Source of the DNA: Micromonospora sp. WMMD1102
GTDB taxonomy: Bacteria > Actinomycetota > Actinomycetes > Mycobacteriales > Micromonosporaceae
DNA length: 64,000 nt
NCBI RefSeq assembly: GCF_029626265.1
Contig: NZ_JARUBN010000001.1
Coordinates: 2,356,001-2,420,000, forward strand
Direction: 5' to 3'
The notes beneath the pieces are model-generated. The model was not told where the DNA came from, made no database searches, and saw nothing but the letters and a program-made list of their open reading frames with translations. Each line of letters starts with the position of its first letter. Positions within the stretch are counted from its first letter, which is position 1. The translations under genes were made by a program, and so were the position numbers. Shown in pieces: positions 1 through 11,099 of the stretch.

Positions 1-1981
1 GAACCGCCGTAGCAGTCCGCGTCGGTGTTCAGGATCTCGGACCAGCGCCCGGCCGTCGGCAGCCCGATCCGGTAGCCCTCGTGCGGCAGCGCGGCGAAGT
101 TCGCCACGCAGACCAGCGGCGAACCGTCGGCGGCGATCCGGACGAACGCCAGGGTGTTGTTGGCGGAGTCGTCCGAGACGATCCACCGGAAACCAGCCGG
201 TACGGTGTCCTGGGACCAGAGCGCCGGATTGTCCCGGTAGCCGTGGTTCAGGTCGCGCAGCAGCCGTTGCACGCCGGCCCGACCGGGATCGTCGAGCAGC
301 CGCCAGTCCAGCCCCCGGGTCTCGCTCCACTCCTGGTCGTCGCCCAGCTCGCAGCCCATGAAGAGCAGCTGCTTGCCCGGATGCGCCCACATGTACGCCA
401 GCAGTGCGCGCACCCCGGCGAGCCGGCGCCACTGGTCGCCGGGCATCTTGCCGAGCAGTGACCCCTTGCCGTGCACCACCTCGTCGTGGCTGATCGGCAG
501 CAGGTAGTTCTCGCTCCAGGCGTACACCAGGGAGAAGGTCAGCTCGTTGTGGTGGTGCTGCCGGTAGATCGGGTCCCGGCCGAGGTAGCCGAGGGTGTCG
601 TGCATCCAGCCCATGTTCCACTTGAAGCCGAAACCCAGCCCGCCCGCGTCGGTCGGCCGGGTCACCCCGGGCCAGGCGGTCGACTCCTCGGCCACCATCA
701 GCACGCCCGGATGGGTGCGGTAGACGGTCGCGTTGACCTCCTGGAGCAGCGCGATCGCCTCCAGGTTCTCCCGGCCGCCGTGTTGGTTCGGCAGCCACTC
801 ACCGTCTTCCCGGGAGTAGTCCAGATAGAGCATCGAGGCGACGGCGTCCACCCGCAGACCGTCCACATGGAACTCTTCGCACCAGTAGAGCGCGTTCGCC
901 ACCAGGAAGTTGCGGACCTCGGGACGGCCGTAGTCGAAGACGTACGTGCCCCAGTCGGGGTGCTCGCCGCGGCGCGGGTCGGGGTGCTCGTAGAGCGGGG
1001 TGCCGTCGAACCGGGCCAGCGCCCACTCGTCGCGCGGGAAGTGTGCCGGCACCCAGTCCAGCAGCACCCCGATGCCGGCGGCGTGCAACCGGTCCACCAG
1101 GTGGCGGAAGTCGTCCGGGTCGCCGAACCGGGAGGTCGGGGCGTAGTAGCCGGTCACCTGGTAGCCCCAGGAGCCGCCGAACGGGTGCTCCATCACCGGC
1201 AGGAACTCGACGTGCGTGAAGCCCATCTCCAGCACGTACCCGGTGAGGTGGTCGGCCAGCTCCCGGTAGGACAGGCCCGGCCGCCAGGAGCCGAGGTGCA
1301 CCTCGTAGACGCTGACCGGCTCCTGGTGCGGCTGCCGCCGGGCCCGCTGGGCCAGCCACTCGCCGTCGGACCACTGGTAGCCGGAGGAGTAGACCACGGA
1401 GGCGGTGGCCGGCGGCACCTCGGTGTGCCGGGCCATCGGGTCCGCCTTGTCCCGCCACTGCCCGTCCCGGCCGAGGATCCGGTATTTGTACCGCTGCCCG
1501 ACGGTCGCCTCCGGGACGAAGATCTCCCACACGCCGCTGCAGCCGAGCGAACGCATCGGCCAGCCCTGGTGCGCGCCCCAGCCGGTGAAGTCGCCGACCA
1601 ACCGGACGCCCCGGGCGTTCGGCGCCCAGACCGCGAACGCCACCCCGCCGCCGGGGGCCGGCCGGGCGCCGAGCGCCGTCCAGAGCCGTTCGTGCCGTCC
1701 CTCGGCGATCAGGTGCCTGTCGAGTTCCCCGACGGTCGGCGGATGCCGGTACGGGTCGTCGCACGGCTCACCGCCGTCGACCACCACCCGGTAGTCCAGC
1801 ACCGTACCGGGTACCGCCGCCTCGAAGATCCCCTCGTCGTGCACCCGGCGCATCGGCTGCCGTGCCCCGTCGACGAGCAGCTCGACCGTGCCGGCGCCCC
1901 GGCGGAGGGTACGGACGACCGTCCGGCCGTCCGCCGGGTGCGCGCCGAGCAGGGCGTGCGGGTCGTGTGCCGTACCGGCGA

Positions 1982-1994
<13 letters not shown>
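1..1994 (-). CDS. glgB: 1,4-alpha-glucan branching enzyme, 3' end missing
   Basis: Branching enzyme of the GH13 family: cuts an alpha-1,4 glucan chain and re-attaches it by an alpha-1,6 bond in cytosolic glycogen/alpha-glucan. About 664 codons are present; the frame is open at base 1, so the last residues lie outside the window. An N-terminal CBM48-like region is followed by the catalytic barrel. The nucleophile is D383 in [15 protein letters not shown], the acid/base is E436 in [11 protein letters not shown], and [13 protein letters not shown] carries the third acidic residue. The 53-residue spacing between the first two fits the family. The ATG start follows GGAAGGG and overlaps the glgE stop by 13 bases, so the two are probably translationally coupled. 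Identity is secure. Confidence 0.97.
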
Positions 1995-4024
<2,030 letters not shown>

Positions 4025-4109
4025 CCTGCCCAACCTACTGGCAATGATCGCCACCCGCCCGCCGGACGGAGGGCGCTTCAGCTGCTGGCCCAGCCGGGGT
4101 CCTGCCTGG

Positions 4110-4270
4110 CTACCGCAAGACCTGGTTGTCAAACTGGTGTTGGATCAGCGTGGGCGAGACCTGGTAGTGCTGGGCGAGTTTCTCGAGTTCTCGATCTTCA
4201 ACTCCCATCGAAATGGAGTCGGTGGGAAGCCTTTCTGTTATCCCTTCCGCAGGTGCCAGCAATTCGGCGC
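4110..4270 (-). pseudogene. Relic resembling the C-terminus of an ImmA/IrrE-family metallopeptidase
   Basis: A short leftward stretch encodes GAELLAPAEGITERLP followed by ELEKLAQHYQVSPTLIQHQF and a stop. This resembles the end of ImmA/IrrE (M78) proteins, where an 'LLxPxEG' helix precedes a 'LAxxYxVSxxxxxxxL' helix. The HExxH zinc site is not present. Upstream the frame dissolves into the neighbouring transposase relic, which is read in another frame, so the junction near 4270 looks like a deletion or insertion scar. The assignment rests on motif resemblance only. Confidence 0.4.
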
Positions 4271-4720
4271 CCGTGCGCGCCGCTGGTCGACATCCGCAGC
4301 CGCAGCCGACGAGGCAGGGTCCCACGACTCGGGCAGGAACAGCCTCCAGTTGACCGGACACGACATGGTATCGGTGACCAAGTTCAGACTCACCCCGAGC
4401 TGGCAGTTGGTGACCTTGCCCGCCGTGCCGGTGTACTGCCTGGCCACAGCCGCCGACGCAGTCCCACACTCGAGTTACCCCGTATCATCCAGGGCCCACG
4501 CCGCCGATGTGACCACCTCATCCATCCGCAACGCCAGCCGGCGCCGTACCGGCACCAAATTCCACGGGCTGTTCGTCACGAAGTGGTTCAACGCCTGATC
4601 GTGCACCCCCGGCAAACGGCCCGCCATCGGCTGGATCGACTTGCGCCGCCCGTCCAGCATCAACCCGCGTACGTACCGGATTAGATCGATAAACTCCGAT
4701 GAACGTCCCGTGCCCTCCAA
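4271..4720 (-). mobile_element. IS701-family transposase fragment, inactivated
   Basis: Leftward reading matches the N-terminal half of IS701-family DDE transposases: RYVRGLMLDGRRKSIQPMA, then QALNHFVTNSPW, a WALDDTG segment, VARQYTGTAGKVTNCQLGVS and NWRLFLPESWDPAS. One in-frame TAA (complement of 4475-4477) falls just after DDTG. The frame beyond it is unchanged and still homologous, so this is a nonsense mutation rather than a frameshift. Homology starts abruptly near 4680, with the true N-terminus missing, and ends near 4270 at an unrelated sequence; the rest of the DDE domain is gone. No terminal inverted repeats were found. It sits between glgE and the divergent sigma-factor gene. Confidence 0.85.
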
Positions 4721-4766
4721 GGCGTCTGTTCGGGTGACAGCGATCCGAGCGAAGGGGCCATTCGAC

Positions 4767-5267
4767 GTGACCTTCGAGGAGTACGTCCACAGCAGGGGTG
4801 CGGCGCTGGTGCGCTTCGCACGACTGCTGACCGGTGACGATCACCGGGCCGATGACCTGGTCCAGGAGGTTCTGGCCAAGGCGTACGTGCAGTGGCGGCG
4901 GGTGGTGGCGGCGGATCGGCCCGACATCTACGTCCGCAGGATGCTGGTCAACGCCAACTCCTCCTGGTGGCGGCGCCGATCCAACCGGGAACTCAGCGTC
5001 GCCGAGATCGTCGACCACCCGGGTGATCGTGACCTGGGTGCCGACGCGGTCGAGCGTGACCTGATGTGGCGCCTGATGGCCAGGCTGCCGCCACGGCAGC
5101 GCGCGGTGCTCGTACTGCGGTACTACGAGGACCTCGACGACGCCTCCGTCGCGGAGATCCTGGATTGCTCACCGGTCACCGTCCGGACCACCGCACTGCG
5201 GGCCGTCGCCACGCTGCGGGAACGCTATCGCGCTTCCGAATCGATTGTTGGAGCCAATCGTGACTGA
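4767..5267 (+). CDS. SigE-family RNA polymerase sigma factor (ECF type)
   Basis: A 166-aa sigma-70 family factor of the short actinobacterial SigE type. Region 2 is visible as LVRFARLLTGDDHRADDLVQ at about residues 14-33. Region 4 is visible as LPPRQRAVLVLRYYEDLDDA followed by VAEILDCSPVTVRT. The GTG start follows GAAGGGG at a good distance; the open frame extends back to 4641 without homology. The stop overlaps the start of the next gene, a single-pass membrane protein, which may act as its regulator. Such factors usually drive a few extracytoplasmic-response genes, and the secreted protease downstream is a candidate target. That link is inference. Confidence 0.9.
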   Translation: MTFEEYVHSRGAALVRFARLLTGDDHRADDLVQEVLAKAYVQWRRVVAADRPDIYVRRMLVNANSSWWRRRSNRELSVAEIVDHPGDRDLGADAVERDLMWRLMARLPPRQRAVLVLRYYEDLDDASVAEILDCSPVTVRTTALRAVATLRERYRASESIVGANRD

Positions 5268-6438
5268 TCATTTCGAACGAACTCTTGCCACCAGTCTCGA
5301 CGAGCGGGCGGCAAGCCCGGTCGACACGGCCGGATTGGCGACGGCCGCCGCGCGGCGGGGCCGTACGCTGCGCCGCCGCCGCCGCTATGCGCTGGCCGGC
5401 GCGGCCGGTGTCGTCGCCGTGGCGGTCACCAGCGTGGCCGGTGTCGCGGTGCTGGGCCCCGGGCCTGGCGGCGCCGAGTCCATCGGCGCACCGCCGCCGG
5501 CCCAGACAGCCAGCACCGAACCGGACCCTGCTCGCTCGACTCCACCACCCGGCGGTTGGCGGGTGCCGGAGCTTCCGGTGGCGGCCGGCGTACCCGGCGC
5601 AGCGGCCGACCCCGACCTGGTGGGCGCCGATCCGGGCGCGCTGCACTTCTCGGTCGACGGTCTGACCACCGGCGCCGCGAGCGTGACCTGGGCGGCGGAG
5701 CCCGGCAGCGAGAGCATCACTTTCGATACCGGCGGGACCCTCTTCGAGGTCGGTCTCGCCCGCGATCCGGCCCGGCTTGACGCGCTGATCGAACGACACA
5801 ACGTCGAGCCCGAGACATCCAGGTCGGCCGAGCCGGAGCAGCGGGACGCGACGGTCGGCGGGCTGCCGGCCACCCTCTACGTCTACCGCGTCGGGCCCTC
5901 CGAGTACTCCTATCTGCGGTGGCAGCCGCTCCCCGGGGTGTGGGCGCAAGTATGGGGACACGGAGACGCGAGCCGGGTGAGCGACGCCGTCGAGGTGGCG
6001 CTGAGGGTGCGCTTCGACGTCGCGTACCGGTGCGTGGCTCCTGTCCGGCTCTCGGCGCTGCCGCCGAACGCCAAGCTCCTCGCGTGTCGGGTGGAACTGG
6101 CCGGGAGTGACGTGCCCGACAACGTGGGGGCACTCAGCCGGCTGGTGGGAGCGGTCCTGACCGTCGGCACCGGTGACGACCAGGCCGATATTGACGTAGT
6201 TCGACGGCGAGGCTTCGTCTCGGCCGCCGAGATGACCCTCGGCGAGCACCCGGCCTGGAAGACCCGGAACGAGCGCGGCGAATGGCTCATCGTGGCCGCC
6301 GACTTCGACGGGGTCGATATCGAGTTGGCCGGTCGCGGCAGCTACGACTACCCCGAGCTGACCGCTATCGGCGAGGGCATCGAGATCGTCGACGACCCGG
6401 ACAACCCGGTGACCTGGCCGACGAAACCCGTCGACTGA
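5260..6438 (+). CDS. Single-pass membrane protein coupled to the sigma factor
   Basis: A 392-aa protein whose GTG start overlaps the sigma-factor stop (GTGACTGA), preceded by GGAG. About 45 basic N-terminal residues (RRGRTLRRRRRY) lead into one hydrophobic segment near residues 45-72. A roughly 315-residue extracytoplasmic part follows, starting with a P/T/S-rich linker. No catalytic motif was recognised. The position immediately after an ECF sigma gene and the cytoplasmic-tail / one-helix / outer-domain layout are typical of sigma-associated membrane proteins, some of which are anti-sigma factors. A zinc-binding anti-sigma motif (HxxxCxxC) is not evident, so anti-sigma function is only a possibility. 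Confidence 0.8.
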   Translation: MTDHFERTLATSLDERAASPVDTAGLATAAARRGRTLRRRRRYALAGAAGVVAVAVTSVAGVAVLGPGPGGAESIGAPPPAQTASTEPDPARSTPPPGGWRVPELPVAAGVPGAAADPDLVGADPGALHFSVDGLTTGAASVTWAAEPGSESITFDTGGTLFEVGLARDPARLDALIERHNVEPETSRSAEPEQRDATVGGLPATLYVYRVGPSEYSYLRWQPLPGVWAQVWGHGDASRVSDAVEVALRVRFDVAYRCVAPVRLSALPPNAKLLACRVELAGSDVPDNVGALSRLVGAVLTVGTGDDQADIDVVRRRGFVSAAEMTLGEHPAWKTRNERGEWLIVAADFDGVDIELAGRGSYDYPELTAIGEGIEIVDDPDNPVTWPTKPVD

Positions 6439-6501
6439 TCGCGCCTGCGCCCTGCTGGGGACGCACCGGTGACAAGAGAAGAGACAAGAGAGAGGAGCAC
6501 C

Positions 6502-9500
6502 ATGCGCGGCTACGCGCGGAGATGGGTCGCGATTCTGGCGACGAGTACGACCTTCCTGGCGGCGCTCGTGGTCATCGGCCCGGCCGGGGCCGGCACGCCG
6601 GCACCACCGAATCCGGCCCGGGGCGCGGCGGACGGGCCGGGACGCTGGGTCACCCTGCTCAGCGGTGACCGGGCATACCTGGACTCGGATGGCGAGGTCA
6701 CGGTCACCCCCCGGGAGAGCCCGGGGCGCGGCCCCGCCTCCTTCAACCTGTACCAACGCGACGGTGACCGGTACGCGCTGCCCGCCGAAGCGGCCCCACT
6801 GGTGCAGGCGGGACTGGTCGACGAGGAACTGTTCAACGTCACCAGGCTGGTACGGCAGGGCTACGACGACGCCTCCTCCACGGTGATGCCGTTGCTGGTC
6901 CAGTACGCCGACACCACGTCCTCAGCGCGGGCGACGACGATGGCCGGCACCACACCCCGACGGAGACTCCCCACCCTGGGCCTGACCGCGAACGACGTCG
7001 TCAAGAACGACGCCCACGGGTTCTGGACCCAATTGTGCGGCCAGGCGGACATCCGCACCCGGTCGCTATCCGGTGGCGTACGCAAGGTGTGGCTCAACGG
7101 CCGACACCGAGCCAGTCTGGATCGCAGCGCGGCTCAGGTCGGTGCACCGCGAGCCTGGCAGGCGGGCTACACCGGCCGGGACGTCACCGTGGCCGTGCTG
7201 GACACCGGCTACGACCCGGGCCATCCCGACCTGGCCGGGAAGGTCGTCGCCGCCAAGGATTTCAGCGCCACCGGCCGGATCCAGGACGTCAACGGTCACG
7301 GTACGCACGTCGCCAGCATCGTCGCCGGCAGCGGGGCGACGTCGGGTGGCACCCGCCGAGGGGTCGCCCCGGATGCCCGGCTGGCGGTGGGCAAGGTGCT
7401 CGGGGACGACGGCTTCGGCCAGGACGACGCCCTGCTGGCCGGCATGGAGTGGGCCGCCGCCGAGGTACAGGCCACGGTGGTTAACATGAGTCTCAGCGGC
7501 AGTGGTAGCGACGGCACCGGACTGGTGGAGCAGGCGGTCAACCGGCTCAGTGCCGAGCACGGCACGCTGTTCGTCGCGGCCGCCGGCAACGCTGGCCCAG
7601 CACGGGTCAACTCGCCGGCCTCCGCCGACGCCGCCCTCGCCGTGGGCAGCGTGTCCCGCCGGGACAGGCTGAGCGATTTCTCCCAGCACGGACCTCGGCC
7701 CGGGGACGGACTGGCCAAACCGGAACTCGTCGCTCCCGGCGAGAACATCGCGGCGGCCCGGGCCGCCGGCGCCTTCCCCGAAATCGCCGGTGACGCGTCG
7801 CAGGTGCCGCTCTCCGGCACCTCGATGGCGACACCCCACGTGGCCGGCGCCGCAGCGATCCTCGCCCAGCAGCACCCGGAATGGACCGGTGATCAGCTCA
7901 AGGCGGCGCTCACCTCGACCGCGGCCCCGATCGACGACGCCAGCGTGTTCCAGGTTGGGGCAGGACGGTTGGACGTGGCCCGAGCGGTCGGCCAGGGGGT
8001 GGCCGCCGTTCCGGCCACCCTGGCCACCCGGCTGCCCTGGAACGCGCAGACGGCGAAGCGGGCGCTGACCGTCACCTACCACAACAGCGGTACTACTCCG
8101 GTGACGTTGGCGCTGGAAGTGGCGTTGACCGATCCCGCCGGCACTGCCGCTCCGCGCGGTCTCGTCACGTACGACGGCAGCGTGACGATTCCGGCGGGCG
8201 GTCGGGCAAGCACCCAACTCACCGTCACCAGTCAGCCGGACCGGCCGGGCACCTACGGTGGCGTGCTGGTCGGCACCGGCAACGGCGTTTCCATCCGTAC
8301 GCCGATCACGGTACAGCTCGACTCGGAGGAGCACACGATGCGGCTGCGGGCGGTGGACCGGGACGGGGCACCGGTCCAGGTGGAGATGACAGTGGTCAAC
8401 CTGGACACCGACGACGCCACGCCCGTCTTCGGAGACACCGATCTCCGGCTGCCCACCGGTCGCTACGCGGTCGTCGGGTGGTTCACCGTGCTCCGGCCGG
8501 CGCTGCTGGTGCAGGTCGGACACCCGGAGGTGCGACTCACCGGCGACAGCACGGTCACCCTCGACGGGCGGTGGGCAGGTCCGGTGCCGTTCGGCGTGTC
8601 CGACCGGCCGGAGGCCCGGGCCGGCCAGCGCGACACCTCGATCGCCGTGACGGCTCGCGACGGTACCCGCGCCACCGCGTACACCATCGTGCACGATCCG
8701 GAGATCCACGAGGTGTACGCCGGGAGCGCCCCGGGCGCTGACGGAGCCCGGCTCCGTCTCGCCGACCTCGCCAGCCTGGAACGCCCGCTCGTGGAACTGA
8801 CCGCGACCGCGCCGGAGCGCCTCCAGGTACCCGTCGCCTGGTACGCCCCCGACGGGCAGTCGGTCTTCACCGGACGCCTCGACCTCGCCACGGTCGCGGT
8901 GCCGGTGGGCGCCGGAGGGCAGGTGCCGACCGACGGCGTCGCCGGCAAACTGGTCGTGCTCACCTCCGCCGAACAGGTGGACCCCTTCGACCTCGATCCG
9001 ATCGTGCGGTCACTCGCCGCCGCCGGGGCCACGATGGTGGCAACCAGCGCGGCCGATCTCCAATGGAACGGCAAACCACTCGCTCTGCCCACGATGTGGC
9101 TCGGCGGCCCGCCCGGGGAGCAGCTCACGCGGCTCGCGGAGGCCGGCCGCCTCACCGTCACCGTCAAAGGCAACCCGGCCAGCCCCTATCGGTACCTGCT
9201 GGCCTTCTCCCACGAGGGCGCCATTCCGCAAGGGCTCACCCACCGGGCGTCGACCAGCGCGCTCGCCGCCGTGCCGACCAGCTACCACAGCTCGACGCCG
9301 GAAGTGCGGCGGTTGAACTGGTTCTACCAGATCGGTGGTTCCTCGTACTGCGTCTGCCGCTCCATGAATGTCCACGGCCCACTCGAGCGGACCGAGTACT
9401 ACAGCCGCGGAACCTGGGACGTATGGAACAGCCGGGACGGGGAACAGCAGCTCGTGGCGAGCGGACTGGCCCTGCGGGCCGGCGCCAACCCGCCGCTACG

Positions 9501-10179
9501 CTGGGACCGCGCCGTGCCAGGCCCCCAATTGGGCGCGGCACGCAGCGGTGGCCAGATGTTCGCCGCCCGCGACGACAACGTGATCACGGCTGACCTGCCG
9601 CTGACCAGCGACTCGGACGGGCACTGGCGGCTGGTCGCCGGCACGCCGGGCTTCACCGGATCGACCAGCCTTTATCGAAACGGCGTCCGCATCGGTGCGA
9701 CGCAACAGCCAGGGGCGGGCTCCTTCGCCGTGCCCGCCGGCAGCGCCGAGTACCGGCTGACGGCCGAGGCGGTGCGGCACGCGTCAGACCCCGCGCTGGG
9801 CAGGAAGATCGAGGTCGCCTGGACCTTCCGTTCCGACACCACGTCCGCACCGACCGCGCTGCCCCTGCTCGGGATTGGCGTGGCCGCCCCGGTGAACCTA
9901 CACAGTTCGGTCCGGGTCGGTGACCCGACCCCCGTGCTGATCACGGCGCACCGGCAGCACGGCCTCGGCGCCCCCAGGGTCACCAAGATCGCGCTGGAGG
10001 TCTCCTACGACGACGGGAAGACCTGGAACGACAAGGTCGATGTCGTACCCGGCGGACCGGGCTGGCAGGCCCAGGTACCACACCACCAGTCGGGTTACGT
10101 GTCAGTACGGGTCAAGGCCACCGACGCCGATCGAAACAGCATCGTCCAGACCGTGCTGCGCGCGTACCAGGTGAGTTGA
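6502..10179 (+). CDS. Large secreted S8 (subtilisin-like) serine protease
   Basis: A 1225-aa exported subtilase. The ATG start is preceded by AGAGGAG; the in-frame ATG/GTG codons further upstream are less likely. A signal peptide covers about residues 1-35 (basic start, hydrophobic core, GPAGAGTP). The catalytic triad is intact: D234 in VAVLDTGYDPGHPDL, H266 in VNGHGTHVASIVAG and S441 in LSGTSMATPHVAGAAA, with the oxyanion Asn in VAAAGNAGP. After the protease domain, from about residue 490, there are some 730 residues of beta-rich sequence without a second recognised enzyme domain. It is third in the cassette behind the sigma factor and membrane protein, 63 bases downstream, and is followed at once by a strong hairpin. 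It probably acts outside the cell; the substrate is unknown. Confidence 0.92.
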   Translation: MRGYARRWVAILATSTTFLAALVVIGPAGAGTPAPPNPARGAADGPGRWVTLLSGDRAYLDSDGEVTVTPRESPGRGPASFNLYQRDGDRYALPAEAAPLVQAGLVDEELFNVTRLVRQGYDDASSTVMPLLVQYADTTSSARATTMAGTTPRRRLPTLGLTANDVVKNDAHGFWTQLCGQADIRTRSLSGGVRKVWLNGRHRASLDRSAAQVGAPRAWQAGYTGRDVTVAVLDTGYDPGHPDLAGKVVAAKDFSATGRIQDVNGHGTHVASIVAGSGATSGGTRRGVAPDARLAVGKVLGDDGFGQDDALLAGMEWAAAEVQATVVNMSLSGSGSDGTGLVEQAVNRLSAEHGTLFVAAAGNAGPARVNSPASADAALAVGSVSRRDRLSDFSQHGPRPGDGLAKPELVAPGENIAAARAAGAFPEIAGDASQVPLSGTSMATPHVAGAAAILAQQHPEWTGDQLKAALTSTAAPIDDASVFQVGAGRLDVARAVGQGVAAVPATLATRLPWNAQTAKRALTVTYHNSGTTPVTLALEVALTDPAGTAAPRGLVTYDGSVTIPAGGRASTQLTVTSQPDRPGTYGGVLVGTGNGVSIRTPITVQLDSEEHTMRLRAVDRDGAPVQVEMTVVNLDTDDATPVFGDTDLRLPTGRYAVVGWFTVLRPALLVQVGHPEVRLTGDSTVTLDGRWAGPVPFGVSDRPEARAGQRDTSIAVTARDGTRATAYTIVHDPEIHEVYAGSAPGADGARLRLADLASLERPLVELTATAPERLQVPVAWYAPDGQSVFTGRLDLATVAVPVGAGGQVPTDGVAGKLVVLTSAEQVDPFDLDPIVRSLAAAGATMVATSAADLQWNGKPLALPTMWLGGPPGEQLTRLAEAGRLTVTVKGNPASPYRYLLAFSHEGAIPQGLTHRASTSALAAVPTSYHSSTPEVRRLNWFYQIGGSSYCVCRSMNVHGPLERTEYYSRGTWDVWNSRDGEQQLVASGLALRAGANPPLRWDRAVPGPQLGAARSGGQMFAARDDNVITADLPLTSDSDGHWRLVAGTPGFTGSTSLYRNGVRIGATQQPGAGSFAVPAGSAEYRLTAEAVRHASDPALGRKIEVAWTFRSDTTSAPTALPLLGIGVAAPVNLHSSVRVGDPTPVLITAHRQHGLGAPRVTKIALEVSYDDGKTWNDKVDVVPGGPGWQAQVPHHQSGYVSVRVKATDADRNSIVQTVLRAYQVS

Positions 10180-10183
10180 TCGA

Positions 10184-10220
10184 GATCGGGTGGCCAGGAG
10201 TAGTCTCCGGCCACCCGATC
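10184..10220 (+). terminator. Hairpin terminator after the subtilase gene
   Basis: Four bases after the protease stop there is a 16-bp stem (GATCGGGTGGCC, a bulged A, then GGAG) with loop TAGT and a perfectly matching right arm. No T-tract follows, as is common in high-GC actinobacteria. Confidence 0.85.
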
Positions 10221-10364
10221 GCACCAGACCGGTCGTCGGACCCTTCACACACTCTGACCTCGGGCGTTCCTGGATCCCACGGGCCCTCGGCGGACCGGGC
10301 TGGTCGTTCCGGGCCGCCGTCCAGGGTCGAGTCGCGGCACGGCCTGCCGTCGCGACGACACCGG

Positions 10365-10806
10365 TTTCAAGACGGCACCGTCGTGCGCGAAGAGCACCCG
10401 GGCCGGGTCGAGGTCGGCCAGCTGGGACAGCCACTCCGGCACCGGCGGCAGCGCATCCGGCACCCCGTCCCGCGCGGCGCGCAGGGCGAGCGCGTCCGAG
10501 CCGTACTGAGTGGCGAAGTCGTGGGCCTGCCCGGCGAGGACCACCGTGCCGTCGGGCCGGCGCAGGGCCAGGACTGGTGCCCGGCGGTGTGCCCCGGAGT
10601 CGGGATGATACATACGCCGGGCCAGACTTCGGCCTTGCCGTCCAGTTCCTCGTGCCGGATTCCTGGGAGATCGATCAGTTCGGGGATGGGTGGCCGGGTG
10701 CCCCGGCGAGGGCAAGTTCCGTACGCTGCACCACGATCGGCCGCCCGGCGAGTTCCGGGTTCCCGCCACAGTGGTCGAGGTGCGGGTGGCAGGTGAAGCT
10801 GGTCAT
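10365..10806 (-). pseudogene. MBL-fold hydrolase (lactonase-like) pseudogene with two frameshifts
   Basis: Three successive leftward frames together resemble the C-terminal two thirds of a metallo-beta-lactamase-fold hydrolase of the N-acyl-homoserine-lactonase-like group. Frame one gives MTSFTCHPHLDHCGGNPEL with an intact HxHxDH metal motif. Frame two, from about 10690, gives IPELIDLPGIRHEELDG and VCIIPTPGHTAGHQS. Frame three, from about 10575, gives LALRRPDGTVVLAGQAHDFA and DPARVLFAHDGAV. The N-terminal part expected before HxHxDH is missing. Two frameshifts plus truncation make it almost certainly non-functional. The third frame stays open to 10245 beyond the homology. Confidence 0.8.
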
Positions 10807-10895
10807 CGCAGTCGTAGCGGGTATCGGGGAGTGGCAGCCTTACGATATCGTGCGCAATCATGTAGGGCTGTGAGCTGCGGTGATACCGCGTGTGG

Positions 10896-11060
10896 CTACC
10901 AGGTGATCATGCGGTCCGAGACCAATCCGGCGACGGCGTTCATCGTCTCGGAAAGTAGTTCACGGCGGCCGGTGAACCGTTGTAGTTGGCGCCACCACTT
11001 CAGCTCGGCGATCGCGTGCCCGACCCGGATCCGTTGTGATGACTGGTGTTTATGCACGCA
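10896..11060 (-). mobile_element. Transposase C-terminal fragment
   Basis: The leftward reading contains SQRIRVGHAIAELKWWRQL, QRFTGRRELLSETMNAVAGL and a TAG stop. This resembles the end of IS5-like DDE transposases (typically 'RIRVEHGIAxLKxWRxL...RR...'), including the basic RxRVxHxI motif around the last acidic residue. Only about 50 codons remain and no inverted repeat was seen. Together with the adjacent MBL pseudogene it marks a decayed insertion between the protease cassette and glgM. Confidence 0.6.
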
Positions 11061-11099
11061 TGCCCCGAGTATCGCTGAACGCGGCCGTCCCTGCGATTT

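Noticed and set aside
10190..10873. A 227-codon rightward frame opposite the MBL relic
   Set aside because: Composition is that of a shadow frame. The opposite strand shows recognisable MBL motifs, so the rightward frame is not a gene.
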